This document shows, in pieces, positions 1-8,339 of a stretch of DNA of 18,969 nt. The notes under the pieces are model-generated. The model had not been told where the DNA came from. It did not search any database and saw only the letters and a list, made by a program, of their open reading frames with translations. Positions within the stretch are counted from its first letter, which is position 1; each line of letters begins with the position of its first letter. The position numbers and the translations under genes were made by a program. The stretch is from Dunaliella salina (lineage: Eukaryota; Chlorophyta; Chlorophyceae; Chlamydomonadales; Dunaliellaceae): positions 333,603 through 352,571 of the forward strand of contig MU069511.1 of assembly GCA_002284615.2 (NCBI GenBank). Direction: 5' to 3'.

Positions 1-99
1 TGTAGTACCATATCTGTGTTGTCAGAATGCCGTAGCAGGTTTACATTCTGGGCGCATGTGGACAGGAGAAGGTGTGCGTATGGGATCAAGCCTCACTGC
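1..99. other. Unassigned left edge
   Basis: Single-copy sequence before the first minisatellite units. I see no gene, splice signal or RNA in it. Confidence 0.5.
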
Positions 100-912
100 C
101 ATGCAGAGAATGCAATGCGTCTGAGAAGGCACTGCTGGAGGATGAGAATGCAGTGTGCCTGAGTAGGCACTGATGAAGGAAAGGAACGTAATGTGCCTGA
201 GAAAACACTGCTGGAGTGAGGGATTGCAGTGTGACTGCTAGAGGAAGTGAATGCAGTGTGCCTGAGAAGGCACTGCTGGAGGAAGTAATTGCAGTGTGGC
301 TGAGAAAGCGCTGCTAGAGGATGAGAATGCAGTGTGCCTGAGTAGGCACTGATGAAGGGAAGGAACGTAATGTGCCTGAGAAAACACTGCTGGAGGGAGG
401 GATTGCAGTGTGACTGCTAGAAGATGAGAATGCAGTGTGCCTGCGTAGGCACTGATGAAGGAAGTGAATGCAGTGTGCCTGAGAAGGCACTGCTGGAGGA
501 AGTAATCGCAGTGTGGCTGAGAAAGCACTGCTAGAGGATGAGAATGCAGTGTGCCTGCGTAGGCACTGATGAAGGAAGTGAATGCAGTGTGCCTGAGAAG
601 ATACTGCTAGAGGAAGGGATTGCAGTGTGACTGCTGGAAGAAGAGAATGCAGTGCGCCTGAGAAGGCACCGCTGGAGGATGAGAATGCAGTGTGCCTGAG
701 TAGGCACTGATGAAAGAAAGGACATCAATGTGCCTGAGAAGGCACTGATGAAGGAAAGGAACGTAATGTGCCTGAGAAGGCACTGCAAAAGGAGGGATTG
801 CAGTATGCCTGAGAAAGCACTGCTGGAGGAAGAGAATGCAAGGTGCCTGAAAAGCCACCGCTGAAGGAAGGACACGCAATGTAACTCACAAGGCACTGCT
901 GGCAGAGGGGAT
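100..912. repeat. Hairpin-bearing minisatellite (about 36-40 bp units, higher-order copies)
   Basis: About 20 imperfect units built on GAATGCAGTGTGCCTGAG, AAGGCACTGCTGGAGGAAG and related variants. Subtypes alternate and form higher-order copies: the segment starting near 144 recurs near 323, and that starting near 426 recurs near 539 (113 bp apart). Many units contain a perfect inverted repeat, GTGCCT-GAGT-AGGCAC or GTGCCT-GCGT-AGGCAC, so each unit can form a 5-6 bp stem hairpin. Long open frames on the minus strand here (Leu/Ser/His-rich) follow from the repeat and show no start or splice context, so I do not call a gene. Confidence 0.85.
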
Positions 913-1154
913 TAAAAGGTGCATGGGAATGCAGGTGTTGAAGAATCTTTGAACGGTATCCATGCTTTGGGGCCCCCAACCCACCCCTGGACGTATTTAA
1001 CATGCATAAGGCGTGCAAATTCTATTGTCTGCTGGGCACGAGAAGAATTTGATTGCAAATGCCTGCTATTTGAGGGACAATGGCAAGCAGCAGTTGTGCT
1101 TGCAGCATGCATTTTGTGGAGACTCAGCAAATCATGAGGCGATGTTTTTCATTT
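913..1154. other. Spacer between minisatellite and 3' end of gene A
   Basis: Single-copy TGCA-rich DNA. Short frames exist on both strands, but none has convincing coding character. On the minus strand it lies downstream of the proposed polyadenylation motif of gene A and is probably intergenic. Confidence 0.4.
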
Positions 1155-1159
1155 TTACA
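1155..1159 (-). terminator. Candidate TGTAA polyadenylation signal of gene A
   Basis: The minus strand reads TGTAA here, 67 nt downstream of the proposed TGA stop (1228-1226). TGTAA is the usual polyadenylation signal of volvocine and related green algae. A chance occurrence within such a distance is not rare (a few per cent), so this supports the gene end without proving it. Confidence 0.45.
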
Positions 1160-1225
1160 AGTTTCCATAAGCTCAAGAATCTGCAAGGCATGTTCCTTTC
1201 CATGCTAAGGCATGCAAGTGCTTGC

Positions 1226-1282
1226 TCATGATTGTAAAATCTCCGCCTGCACCTCTGCCTCAGTCTTTCGCCCCTCCATCAG
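1226..1282 (-). CDS. Gene A, proposed terminal exon with stop codon
   Basis: Last copy of the 54 nt exon family. It encodes LMEGRKTEAEVQAEILQS followed by TGA. The 3' end differs from the other copies: where they carry ATG then GTGAGC, this one has TCATGA, so the donor is gone and a stop replaces it. AG directly precedes the CTG start of the exon core, as in every other copy. A TGTAA motif follows 67 nt downstream. The frame also stays open back into the preceding copy (1340-1393), so the 57 nt between them could be retained rather than spliced. Confidence 0.5.
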   Translation of the reverse strand: MMEGRKTEAEVQAEILQS

Positions 1283-1339
1283 CTCATTTGCATGCAAAGC
1301 CCACACACCATGCCTTTTTGGGTGCTCTGGTTTGCTCAC

Positions 1340-1393
1340 CATTTTTGCAACCTCTGCCAACAATTCAGCCTCTTTCTTGCGCCTCTCCGTCAG
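1340..1393 (-). CDS. Gene A, repeated 18-codon exon, copy 2 from the 3' end
   Basis: Phase-0 core encoding LTERRKKEAELLAEVAKM, flanked by AG upstream and a GTGAGC donor downstream. It is the most diverged intact copy but keeps frame, length (54 nt) and the charged/hydrophobic spacing. Confidence 0.5.
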
Positions 1394-1527
1394 CTCTATT
1401 TCATGCAAGAGCGAGCTGGCTTGTTATTTGCGAGCCTGAATCTGCAGCTCGTCCTCTGTTTCAGGCTTGTCTATCAGCTCAGAATCACACACAAGATCTA
1501 TCTTTTTGCATACTATAGTTTGCTTAC

Positions 1528-1581
1528 AACTTGTGCAATCCCTGCCTGCATCTCAGCCTCTGTCTTGCACCTCTCCATCAG
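1528..1581 (-). CDS. Gene A, repeated 18-codon exon, copy 3
   Basis: Core encodes LMERCKTEAEMQAGIAQV. The donor is GTAAGC instead of GTGAGC: the sequence changed but remained a functional-type splice site. AG precedes the first codon. Confidence 0.5.
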
Positions 1582-1706
1582 CTCTAGTCCATGCAAGAGT
1601 GAGCTTGCTCATTGTTTACGAGCCTAAACCTGCAGCTCGCTCTCTGCTTCATGCTGTCTATCAGCTCAGGATCACACACAACCTGTTCTTGCATGCTACA
1701 ATTTAC

Positions 1707-1772
1707 TGACCATGTGTGCAGTCTCTCAGCCTCTGCACGCACTTCAGCCTCAGTCTTGTGCTTGTCCATCAG
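1707..1772 (-). CDS. Gene A, repeated exon, copy 4 (22 codons)
   Basis: Core begins LMDKHKTEAEVRAEAERL and runs 66 nt to a GTAAAT donor. It is 12 nt longer than its neighbours because of an internal insertion, yet remains phase 0 at both ends. If the homologous but weaker GTCAGT were used as donor, the exon would be 62 nt and out of phase. Confidence 0.4.
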
Positions 1773-1905
1773 CTTACATCCATGCACGAGTGAGTATGCT
1801 CATTGTTTGGAGAATTTTACCTGCAGCTCGTTCACTGTTTCATGTCTTGTCTATCAGCTCAGATTCACGCACAATACGTCTTTTTAAGTGCTATGGCATT
1901 CTCAC

Positions 1906-1959
1906 CATTTGTGCAATCCCTGCCTGCACCTCAGCCTCTGTCTTGCGCTTCCCCATCAG
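1906..1959 (-). CDS. Gene A, repeated 18-codon exon, copy 5
   Basis: Core encodes LMGKRKTEAEVQAGIAQM with AG acceptor and GTGAG donor. It is almost identical to copy 6. Confidence 0.55.
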
Positions 1960-2090
1960 CTCCAATTCATGTAAGAGTGAGCTTGCTCATTGTTTGGAGA
2001 ATTTACCTGCAGCTTGTTCACTGTTTCATGCTTGTCTGTCAGCTCAGGTTTACACAGAATTTGCCTTTTTGCGTGCTATGGAATGCTCAC

Positions 2091-2144
2091 CATTTGTGCA
2101 ATCCCTGCCTGCACCTCAGCCTCTGTCTTGCGCTTTTCCATCAG
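2091..2144 (-). CDS. Gene A, repeated 18-codon exon, copy 6
   Basis: Core encodes LMEKRKTEAEVQAGIAQM, AG acceptor and GTGAGC donor. The 18-residue unit equals about five helical turns and is strongly charged, as expected for a single helix or coiled coil. Confidence 0.55.
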
Positions 2145-2320
2145 CTCAAATCCATGCACAAGCGAGCCTGCTCATTGTCTGCAGCATCATAACTGCAGCT
2201 CGTTCTCTGTGCCATGTTGCCTTTCAGTGTAAGACCACACACAGTTTGTCTTTTGCATAGTTTCCACTATAGTTTGCGCACCAGTTGTCTTTTGCATAGT
2301 TTGCACTTAAGTTCGCTCAC

Positions 2321-2627
2321 CATTTGTGCAATCTCTGCCTGCACCTCAGCCTCTGTCTTACATCCCTCCATCAGCTCATCTGCATACAAGGCTTTCTGCC
2401 TCTTCAGGCTGGATTTCCTGGGTGCCACTGGGGCATTTGCTGCTGTTGAGCCGCCCATAGGCGGAGGATAAGTACCACCTGTTGGTGGATACTTGTGTGG
2501 ATGTGTGGACGCCTGTGAAGTGCCTTGAGGCGGGTGGTCGGAGCTGCCCAAGGCTGGATGATTGGGGCTGCCTGCACTGCTGCCACTGCTGTCACTGCTG
2601 CTGCCATCGTGGCCCCCATCACCAAAA
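2321..2627 (-). CDS. Gene A, exon with Gly/Ser/Pro-rich linker and first copy of the helical repeat
   Basis: A 307 nt candidate exon on the minus strand. The acceptor is CCCACAACTTTGTCAG, a pyrimidine-containing AG site; the donor is GTGAGC at 2320-2315. The frame starts in phase 2 (one base completes a codon) and ends in phase 0. Residues 1 to about 75 are low complexity (Gly, Ser, Asp, His, Pro; SSDSSGSSAGSP, then a proline- and glycine-rich part). They are followed by a basic segment KSSLKRQKALYADE and then the first LMEGCKTEAEVQAEIAQM repeat. The frame stays open upstream to 2701, so a larger exon is possible. No known domain recognised. The phase-2 start matches the phase-2 end of the exon at 9271-9476, but 6.6 kb of repeat- and element-filled sequence would have to be intron. 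Confidence 0.5.
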
Positions 2628-2639
2628 CTGACAAAGTTG

Positions 2640-2905
2640 TGGGCTGCAAGCAGCACAAGCAGCACAGGCTTACTTGTGGGCAGCAGGCAGCACGACCACA
2701 CTCGTGGGCATCAAGCAGCATAGACAGTTGTGGGCTGCAGGCAGCGCAAGCAGCACGGCCATAGCTGTGAGCTGCAGCACAGCTACACTTATGGACAGCA
2801 AGTTGCAAAGACATAGCTCAACCAGGTAAGCAGGACATAGTGTTGGGCTGCAAGCAGCGCGAGCAGCGCAGCCAGGCAGTCTGTGAGGACAGCCTTGAGA
2901 GGAGT
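2640..2905. repeat. Degenerate GCAGC-rich minisatellite
   Basis: Imperfect tandem units of roughly 40-50 bp built on GTGGGCTGCAGGCAGC and GCAAGCAGCAC, with drift towards the right end. Frames through it are Ala/Cys/His-rich on both strands and are attributed to the repeat. Confidence 0.65.
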
Positions 2906-3057
2906 GAATGCATGAAGCAGCGCAGAAGCTTTTCATCAAGCCAGCACGCAACAACGTGTGTATAGAAGCCATAAACAGAGATTATATTTCAAAGCGGTTC
3001 TGTTCATTGAGTTGTGAGATTCAACATCATGCTGCCATCTCTGGAACAAATACAAAA
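2906..3057. other. Unassigned spacer
   Basis: Single-copy sequence between two minisatellites; nothing recognised. Confidence 0.4.
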
Positions 3058-3160
3058 CAGTGCTGAAGCTATGGACACAGGCACACAGTGCTGAAGCTAT
3101 GGACACAGGCACACAGCGCTGAAGCCATAGACACAGGCACAAGGCGCTAGAGCCACAGAC
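3058..3160. repeat. 29 bp tandem repeat, about 3.5 copies
   Basis: Unit GTGCTGAAGCTATGGACACA followed by GGCACACAG. Copies are near-identical at the left and drift at the right (GCTGAAGCCATAGACACAGG, then GCTAGAGCCACAGACAGG). Confidence 0.85.
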
Positions 3161-3487
3161 AGGTACACAAGAGGTTTTGAGCGATGAGGCATGGACTTCC
3201 TGCTTTCCGTGAATTGTTTCCATTGAGGCGGATTCTTGCAGCGGCGTTCCAAACAGCAATTATTTGTAGGCTCCAGGAGTGGCATCAAGGCCAATTTCTT
3301 GGCTGTAACTGGAACGTGCTCAATGCTGGCGATGAGGACAGAGGCCATGAAGCTGCAGGCGTGTGTCAGTCATGTTGCGAGTTGAAGGTCCAGCCTGGCC
3401 AGAGCGCGCATGCAGAGCACCAGCTGGTACAAGGGCAAGAGTACGAAGCTTTAAGGCAACAAGAGTTTTGCAAGCTTCATACCTCCT
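3161..3487. other. Non-repetitive stretch with weak coding hints on the minus strand
   Basis: This is one of the few unique stretches of the left half. The minus strand has an excellent acceptor-like site (ACTCTTGCCCTTGTACCAG at about 3421-3439) followed by an open segment GALHARSGQAGPS. A second minus frame includes MASVLIASIEHVPVTAKK. I could not find a matching GT donor that closes either one. The plus strand has a 101-residue frame (3184-3489) without clear character. An exon of gene A here is possible but not supported well enough to call. Confidence 0.25.
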
Positions 3488-3550
3488 GATTGCTTCATTC
3501 CATTACAGCCTGGCAGTGTTGCTTCATTACATTATGCATCAGTACATTAT
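3488..3550. repeat. Short GCTTCATTACATTA repeats
   Basis: Degenerate short copies of the GCTTCATTACATTA motif leading into the 45 bp array that follows. Confidence 0.6.
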
Positions 3551-3685
3551 GCTTCATTACATTACAGCCCAGCAGTCATTTTGTTTTGACTGATGGCTTC
3601 ATTACATTAGAGCCTAGCAGTCATTGTGTTATGACTGATGGCTTCATTACACTACAGCCTAGCAGTCATTCTGTTATGACTGGTG
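3551..3685. repeat. 45 bp tandem repeat, exactly 3 copies
   Basis: Copies at 3551, 3596 and 3641 read GCTTCATTACATTA, then AGCCTAGCAGTCATT and GTTATGACTGATG, with few substitutions and no indels. The spacing of exactly 45 bp lets frames run through; no other sign of coding. Confidence 0.9.
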
Positions 3686-3853
3686 GCTCCTTCAGTTTGT
3701 GTTAAACTGTATGAGCCTACAAGATAACTGCAATCAACTCTGCAAAAGCAAAGCGCAGCTGTGAGAAGCAGTGCAGACCTCCCAGAGCCACACAAAACAG
3801 CCATGTGTTCCAGCCGCAAAACATACACAAATGAAGAGCTTAGGGTAAACAGA
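3686..3853. other. Unassigned spacer
   Basis: Single-copy; nothing recognised. Confidence 0.4.
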
Positions 3854-3938
3854 TGTTTCAAAATTGAAGGGATACAGGAGAATGTGCATGTAAAAAAGTG
3901 TTTCAAAGTTGGAGGGGTACAGGAAAATGTGCATGCTT
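3854..3938. repeat. 45 bp direct duplication
   Basis: TGTTTCAAAATTGAAGGGAT at 3854 recurs as TGTTTCAAAGTTGGAGGGGT at 3899, each followed by ACAGGA(G/A)AATGTGCATG. Two copies only. Confidence 0.8.
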
Positions 3939-4410
3939 ACTGCGGCGTGGGCTGGCCGCCATAGGCTGTCCACCATGGGCTAACGGTCAGTCGTTCTGCC
4001 TCCTTTTCCCCCTGTAACCTGCAACACTTATTGTGGCTGGGGCTGACCGCCATCTTAGGAGATGAAAGCAACAGCAACTAAGAGGGCTGGAGTTATGCTG
4101 ATTCGAGGCCTCCTTTTCCCCCCATAGCCTGTAACACTTACTGTGGCTGGGGCTGACCGCCATCTTAGGAGATGAAAGCAACTGAGAGGGCTGGAGTCAT
4201 GCTGACCGGATGCCTCCTTTCCCCCTATAGCCTGTAACACTTACTGTGGCTGGGGCTGACCGCCATCTTGGGAGATGAAAGCAACTAAGAGGGCTGGAGT
4301 CATGCTGATTAGAGGCCTCTTTTTCCCCCCATAACCTGTAACACTTACTGTGGCTGGGGCTGCCGGCCATCTTGGGAGTTGAAAGTGACTGAGAGGACTG
4401 GTGTAAGCCA
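3939..4410 (-). repeat. 103-110 bp tandem repeat with splice-site-bracketed 22 nt cores
   Basis: Four copies start at 3999, 4109, 4213 and 4316; a partial diverged copy lies at 3939-3970. On the minus strand each contains CTTTCATCTCCTAAG, a polypyrimidine-AG acceptor type, then a 22 nt core beginning ATGGCGGTCAGCCCC (4032-4053, 4142-4163, 4245-4266, 4349-4370). In three of four copies the core is followed by GTAAGTG; the leftmost full copy has ATAAGTG instead, and the partial copy has GTAAGC. Cores of 22 nt cannot be chained in frame, so these are either decoy or alternative microexons or relics of a longer exon. Unspliced minus frames MAVSPSHSKCYRLWGEK also recur. Confidence 0.7.
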
Positions 4411-4800
4411 GGCTGCTTCACACGTCTGCAGGAAGGTCACAAATAAGAAAAATGAGCAACTCAATCATTGTTTGCAAAGGAGGAACGCAGAGGAGGATTG
4501 AGGTGGAATCTGCTGTGGAGTATGGGGCTGCCATGTGCTGCTGGATGTGGAGTGGCTGGAGAAGCCAAGCCATCCAATGTCTGCAGAAAGGTCACACACA
4601 AAAAAAAAAAAAGAGACCAATCCATTCAGCAAATCACTGCAATGGCTAGCATAAGCCCGCCTGCTGACAGCACTTGCAAAGTGGAAGGCAACCACAAATG
4701 ATGAACATAGAACCCATTTTTGAAAAGGCTTGCAAGTCAAAAGGATACAGAAAAGGCAAGCCAGGCAGCTCCCGACACCCATATGACAGGCTGCATAAGG
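4411..4800. other. Spacer with a 20 bp direct repeat and an A-tract
   Basis: GTCTGCAGGAAGGTCACA near 4424 recurs as GTCTGCAGAAAGGTCACA near 4580, the second copy followed by a run of about 12 A. No gene recognised on either strand. Confidence 0.5.
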
Positions 4801-5369
4801 TAGGAGATGTTGCGGCCACGCTTCAGTGATGGTGCTATGCTCGCATCTTTCTGTCCAAGACTATAGATCGTTATTTCCTGCATGTGTTGAGGCAGGCATG
4901 GGCATCATGATGTGTGCATCTAATTTGGGCGCCATGATGTTAGCATTTAGATTTCGGCACAAACTTGATGATATGATTTTTCGGGCTCCGAGGAAAAATA
5001 GAGGACTGTATAAAGGAAAGGGTGGCTGAGACAGGTTCAACAAAAGTGAAACGGCTTTGTGCTTCACCCTTTTCAAAGAGGGTTCAGACGGGATTAAAAG
5101 AGATTTCTTAAGAAATGCTTACACGCTGAATACCTCTTACCCGCAACCCAAACCAACGAACCTCTGCCTTCAACCTTCACAAGACTAAGAGGGATTCTAT
5201 GCCATTTTTTATTTCCCCAAGTCGATAGCTACTCTGGATATCCGGACTTGCTTCTTCTCCTTTTCTTCCCATATTTGAATCCAGCCAGCCCATGCTGTAC
5301 AAGGCTCAGCAGGTAGCCTTGAGGGCGTCTAGCTGATTTTGCGGGCTTTCCTGCCAGAATTAAGGCTGA
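4801..5369. other. Unassigned non-repetitive region with one TATA-like box
   Basis: Unique sequence without recognisable exons. TATAAAG occurs at 5009-5015 on the plus strand, but no coding sequence follows that I can support. The short frames on both strands lack clear coding character. Confidence 0.35.
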
Positions 5370-6182
5370 AGGTCAGCCTAGGCATGCTATGCCAAAAAGT
5401 GTGGAGTTCTTGCCCCGCAGGATTTCAAGCAAACTGAGTATGCAGAGAAGTTCATATTGATACATTGGACACTCCTGCATATTGGACACTTCTGCAAAAA
5501 ATGTGAGGAAGAGGCGTTGCAGGTAAGCCAGGGGCCTCTTTTGAGGCAATTGAGGCCAAAATTAGCAATTGCCCGCAAAATGGTTGCCGTAATGCATGCT
5601 CTGACCCAAATTGGCCCCATTTTTGGGCTCCCAGGTAGTTTTTGTGCCAAGCCTGACCCATCGGAGTGAAAAAACGGGGGTGTGAAAATTGGCCCCAAAG
5701 CACTCAGAGCATGAGCACGTGTGCCAGGCAAAAGTTGTGCAAAACTGGAAATCAGGCATGTGCAGCATCTGGCCACAATCTGAGTATGAGGCCTTGTTGA
5801 ATATGTTACTCAAGCATGCCCTACCAATTTTGGGGGCCCAGGTGTGTGTGTGCGCGCCCATGGGACTCGGTCAAAGCTGGGAGCTGTCAAGGCTATGGGC
5901 TCAAGTGTCACTGCATGGCCTCATCATCTGATGAGGCAGACCTGCTCTTTGATGCAGAAACTTCAACTCTTGGCAGTGAGGTCTTACCTTGTGCCCCGAA
6001 TGGTGCACCATGTGCCCCTTGCATAGAATCCAGCATTTCCCAGCCATAATTGAGCAATTTTCTGGAACCTCGCTCAAACTGAGTATGCAGGGTTGCTCAA
6101 AAAGGTCAAATTGAAGGTCCTGCATACTCAGATTTGGCTGGTCCCGCTGGGGCAAGAACTCAAACCTAGATGCCTGACCTGA
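5370..6182. mobile_element. Non-autonomous element with terminal inverted repeats (copy 1)
   Basis: The left end reads GGAGTTCTTGCCCCGCAGGA at 5403-5422, followed by AAACTGAGTATGCAG. The right end, read in reverse complement, is GAGTTCTTGCCCCAGCGGGA followed by AAATCTGAGTATGCAG. The inverted ends match over about 45 bp and weaker similarity (AGGTCAG, AGGCAT) extends outwards to about 5370 and 6182. A direct copy of AAACTGAGTATGCAGGGTTG sits inside at 6078. No transposase frame is seen inside, so this is MITE-like. The ends also contain GGTTTGAGTTC, close to a tRNA B-box (GGTTCRANTCC), so a tRNA-derived SINE ancestry is an alternative. Target site duplications were not found by eye. Confidence 0.65.
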
Positions 6183-6200
6183 CTGAAGGTCTCCATATGT

Positions 6201-6220
6201 AATCTAATCTAATCTAATCT
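6201..6220. repeat. (AATCT)4 microsatellite
   Basis: Four perfect AATCT units directly flanking the right end of the inverted-repeat element, which suggests an element tail or a preferred insertion site. Confidence 0.9.
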
Positions 6221-6222
6221 GA

Positions 6223-6364
6223 TCCACCAGGTTTAACCAGCAGCTGCAATGTAGCCTGCCAAAATTTCTCCTCAAGTGCAGTGCAGAATCAATTCAACAT
6301 CTTAGGATGCAGCACAATTTGCTCTGCTGTGCTTCACTGAAGCCTCAAGGAAGATGCATGTCGA
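6223..6364. other. Unassigned spacer
   Basis: Single-copy; nothing recognised. Confidence 0.4.
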
Positions 6365-6478
6365 TCAAAAAACGGATGTGAATAAATGCTGGCATGATCA
6401 TCTGATGAAAATACATTTTGGTCAAAAAGCGGATGTGAACAAATGCGGGCATGATCATTGGATGAAAATACACAATCA
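6365..6478. repeat. 57 bp tandem duplication
   Basis: TCAAAAAACGGATGTGAATA at 6365 recurs as TCAAAAAGCGGATGTGAACA at 6422, each continuing through GCATGATCAT and GATGAAAATACA. Two copies. Confidence 0.85.
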
Positions 6479-7202
6479 TCTAAAGAGGGGTCAGAGTTGG
6501 ATATGAACAGCCCATTTTCGAGGCTTGGGGCTCCCCCCAAATGGCCCACTGCTACACCAAGTACACATGTCCACCACTAAAAAGGCATGGTATATCGGCC
6601 ATAACACACAAAGCTCCTACACTTTCAAATGAATGGCAGGAACAGGTAAGAAGCCACTCTTTCTGGCGCCATATGGGCATTCTTTCACTTAAAGAAAGGC
6701 TCATGACCCTCATCTGAACCCTCTTCATCTTCCATTACTTCATTTGGAATAAAACCAATTCAAATTGAGAGAAACGCATGTAGCTGTCAAGAATACTCAA
6801 AGTTGGTAGGTTGGCTTGTCAAATATGGTATTAGAGTGACCGAGTAAACTTGAAGGCTGGAGATCCACGTAATAAGCTCAAGAGTCGGTAATTGGCACCA
6901 TGAAGCAGCTTTTCTGTGCATAGCCCTGAGACAGTGCCCTTTATTTTTCCCCCCCCGGCTTCTGTAGCCCGTCCAAGATGAGAGGCCGGCAATCATGAAA
7001 AGAAAAAGGATAACAAAAGTCCATGCAGGGCACCGGCAACGCGCATGAAGGGGAAAGGCTTTCCCTGCTTTTGCAGCGTGTCGAAGCTGACAGGCTGTCA
7101 GTCAGCCTTACTGACAGGAGGCCTTGTCATGCCATACAGCTGTGACATCAGTTTCGCCAACTTTGTTTGACTATCCACTATGACAACAACCGTGCGTGAC
7201 AG
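6479..7202. other. Unassigned region
   Basis: No exon, RNA or element recognised. It includes a C8 run near 6950 and a small inverted motif GTCAGTCAGCCTTACTGAC near 7098. It would be intronic if gene A extends as proposed. Confidence 0.35.
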
Positions 7203-7280
7203 CCTCTTGTTTGTGTAATCTTCGGATGCCTTTGGCTTGTGTAATCCAGGGAGGCCTTTTACTTGTGCAATCTGTGGAAG
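7203..7280. repeat. 26 bp tandem repeat, 3 copies
   Basis: Units at 7203, 7229 and 7255 share CCTxTTGxxTTGTGTAATC (the last has TTGTGCAATC), no indels. Confidence 0.8.
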
Positions 7281-8339
7281 CTCCCTGCTTTTCTAACCTG
7301 TTGTAACTCTCTGGCCTGTCCACCCTGACAAAACACATCAATATAAACAGACCAAGATGAACCTGCATGTACCACCTAGAGCCCAGGGAGCAAAGAATGT
7401 AACACCTCAAAAACAATCAGCGATCCCTGCTTTTCTTGATTGCCCCAAGCCAGTGCGCTCTTTTTGCAGGGTCAACGCAGCCTTGCATACGGACATTCCT
7501 CAGCCTCAACTTCAATCCAAGGGGGGGGTGACAGGGCCTGTTTTGGGGTTACCCTTCAGGAAACTGTTCAGGGCCTGCTGGCTGCAGCATCCCCGGAACT
7601 TTTTACACAGGCTTGTTCTATGGTTGAAAAGGCACACCTCTGACAAAAAAAGGTGTAAAAAAATAGGCTCAGTGTGTGAGCTAGGGTACTCCAAAGGGCA
7701 AAAAGGGGCAATGTGGTGAACAGCGAGGATTTTCCACCCCACCCCATTCTGTCAAATTTACCCTCAGGTGTGGAGTAGTAATATAGCAGACACCATTGCA
7801 AAATCAATGGGGTCAATCAGTGGTCTAGCTGGGTCAGGGTGGACAGGGAGGTAGGTAGACTATTGGGCACTCATCCCTGTTCTTACTCAGGGAGCACTTC
7901 CCGTGAACCTTTTTCCATACTCTTTGAATTATACCATCTTTGTATTATAAAAAGGCCTACTTTTTTAAACTTGGGGTCGAAATTCCGAGGCTTTCTCAGA
8001 TCTCCTGCTTTGATCTGGCATAGATCACTTGCCACCGAAATCCAAAAAACATGTTTGATTAGACTAGAAACCAATATCTGGTAAAGTCCCCTCTACAATG
8101 GTTTTTGGTGGTGAAAGTGGTCAAATCCAAGGTCACAGGTCCACACAAATGTGACACACCTATGACTTAAATCTCAGGAATTCAAATCTGGAGCCCTGAG
8201 CTCTACTTCCACCTTTCTTGCCTTGCGCTGTTGCTGCAGCATTGGGGCAGCAGTACACACAGATGGCCTCGAGGATTTGCCGATCCCCCACGCTTCCCAG
8301 AACAGAAATGGAGGCATCCAGTCCAGGACATCACATTCC
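7281..8339. other. Unassigned region with a TATA-like box
   Basis: About 1 kb of non-repetitive sequence. TATAAAAAG at 7946-7954 (plus strand) is a good TATA match, but no supported coding sequence follows it. The 120-residue plus frame at 7357-7719 has no recognisable domain and ordinary composition; I leave it uncalled. Confidence 0.35.

Larger units (their letters stand above)
1212..2320 (-). repeat. Tandem exon-plus-intron array (about 180-188 bp units)
   Basis: Six units repeat at about 185, 199, 179, 188 and 114 bp spacing. Each full unit read on the minus strand holds a 54-66 nt open core starting CTGATGGA, preceded by AG and followed by a GT donor (GTGAGC, GTAAGC or GTAAAT). It also holds a shorter related core starting CTGATAGACAAG or CTGACAGACAAG that ends CTGCAG before GTAAA in the better copies. 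The copies share intron-like sequence around TGCAGCTCG, so exon and intron were amplified together. The long plus-strand frames here (Cys/Ser/Leu-rich) are antisense shadows. Confidence 0.8.

Noticed and set aside
238..896. Minus-strand Leu/Ser/His-rich frames at the left end
   Set aside because: Produced by the hairpin minisatellite; no start, splice sites or conserved frame across units of varying length.
1..912. CRISPR-like array of hairpin repeats
   Set aside because: Spacers are themselves repeated, units vary in length and sequence, no cas genes, and the DNA is eukaryotic in character.
1212..2260. Plus-strand frames up to 182 codons over the 18-codon exon array
   Set aside because: Antisense to the phase-0 exon cores, which have conserved splice sites on the minus strand; plus frames shift between units.
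7946..7954. TATAAAAAG as a promoter
   Set aside because: No supported coding sequence or initiator follows; AT-rich matches of this kind are expected by chance in 19 kb.
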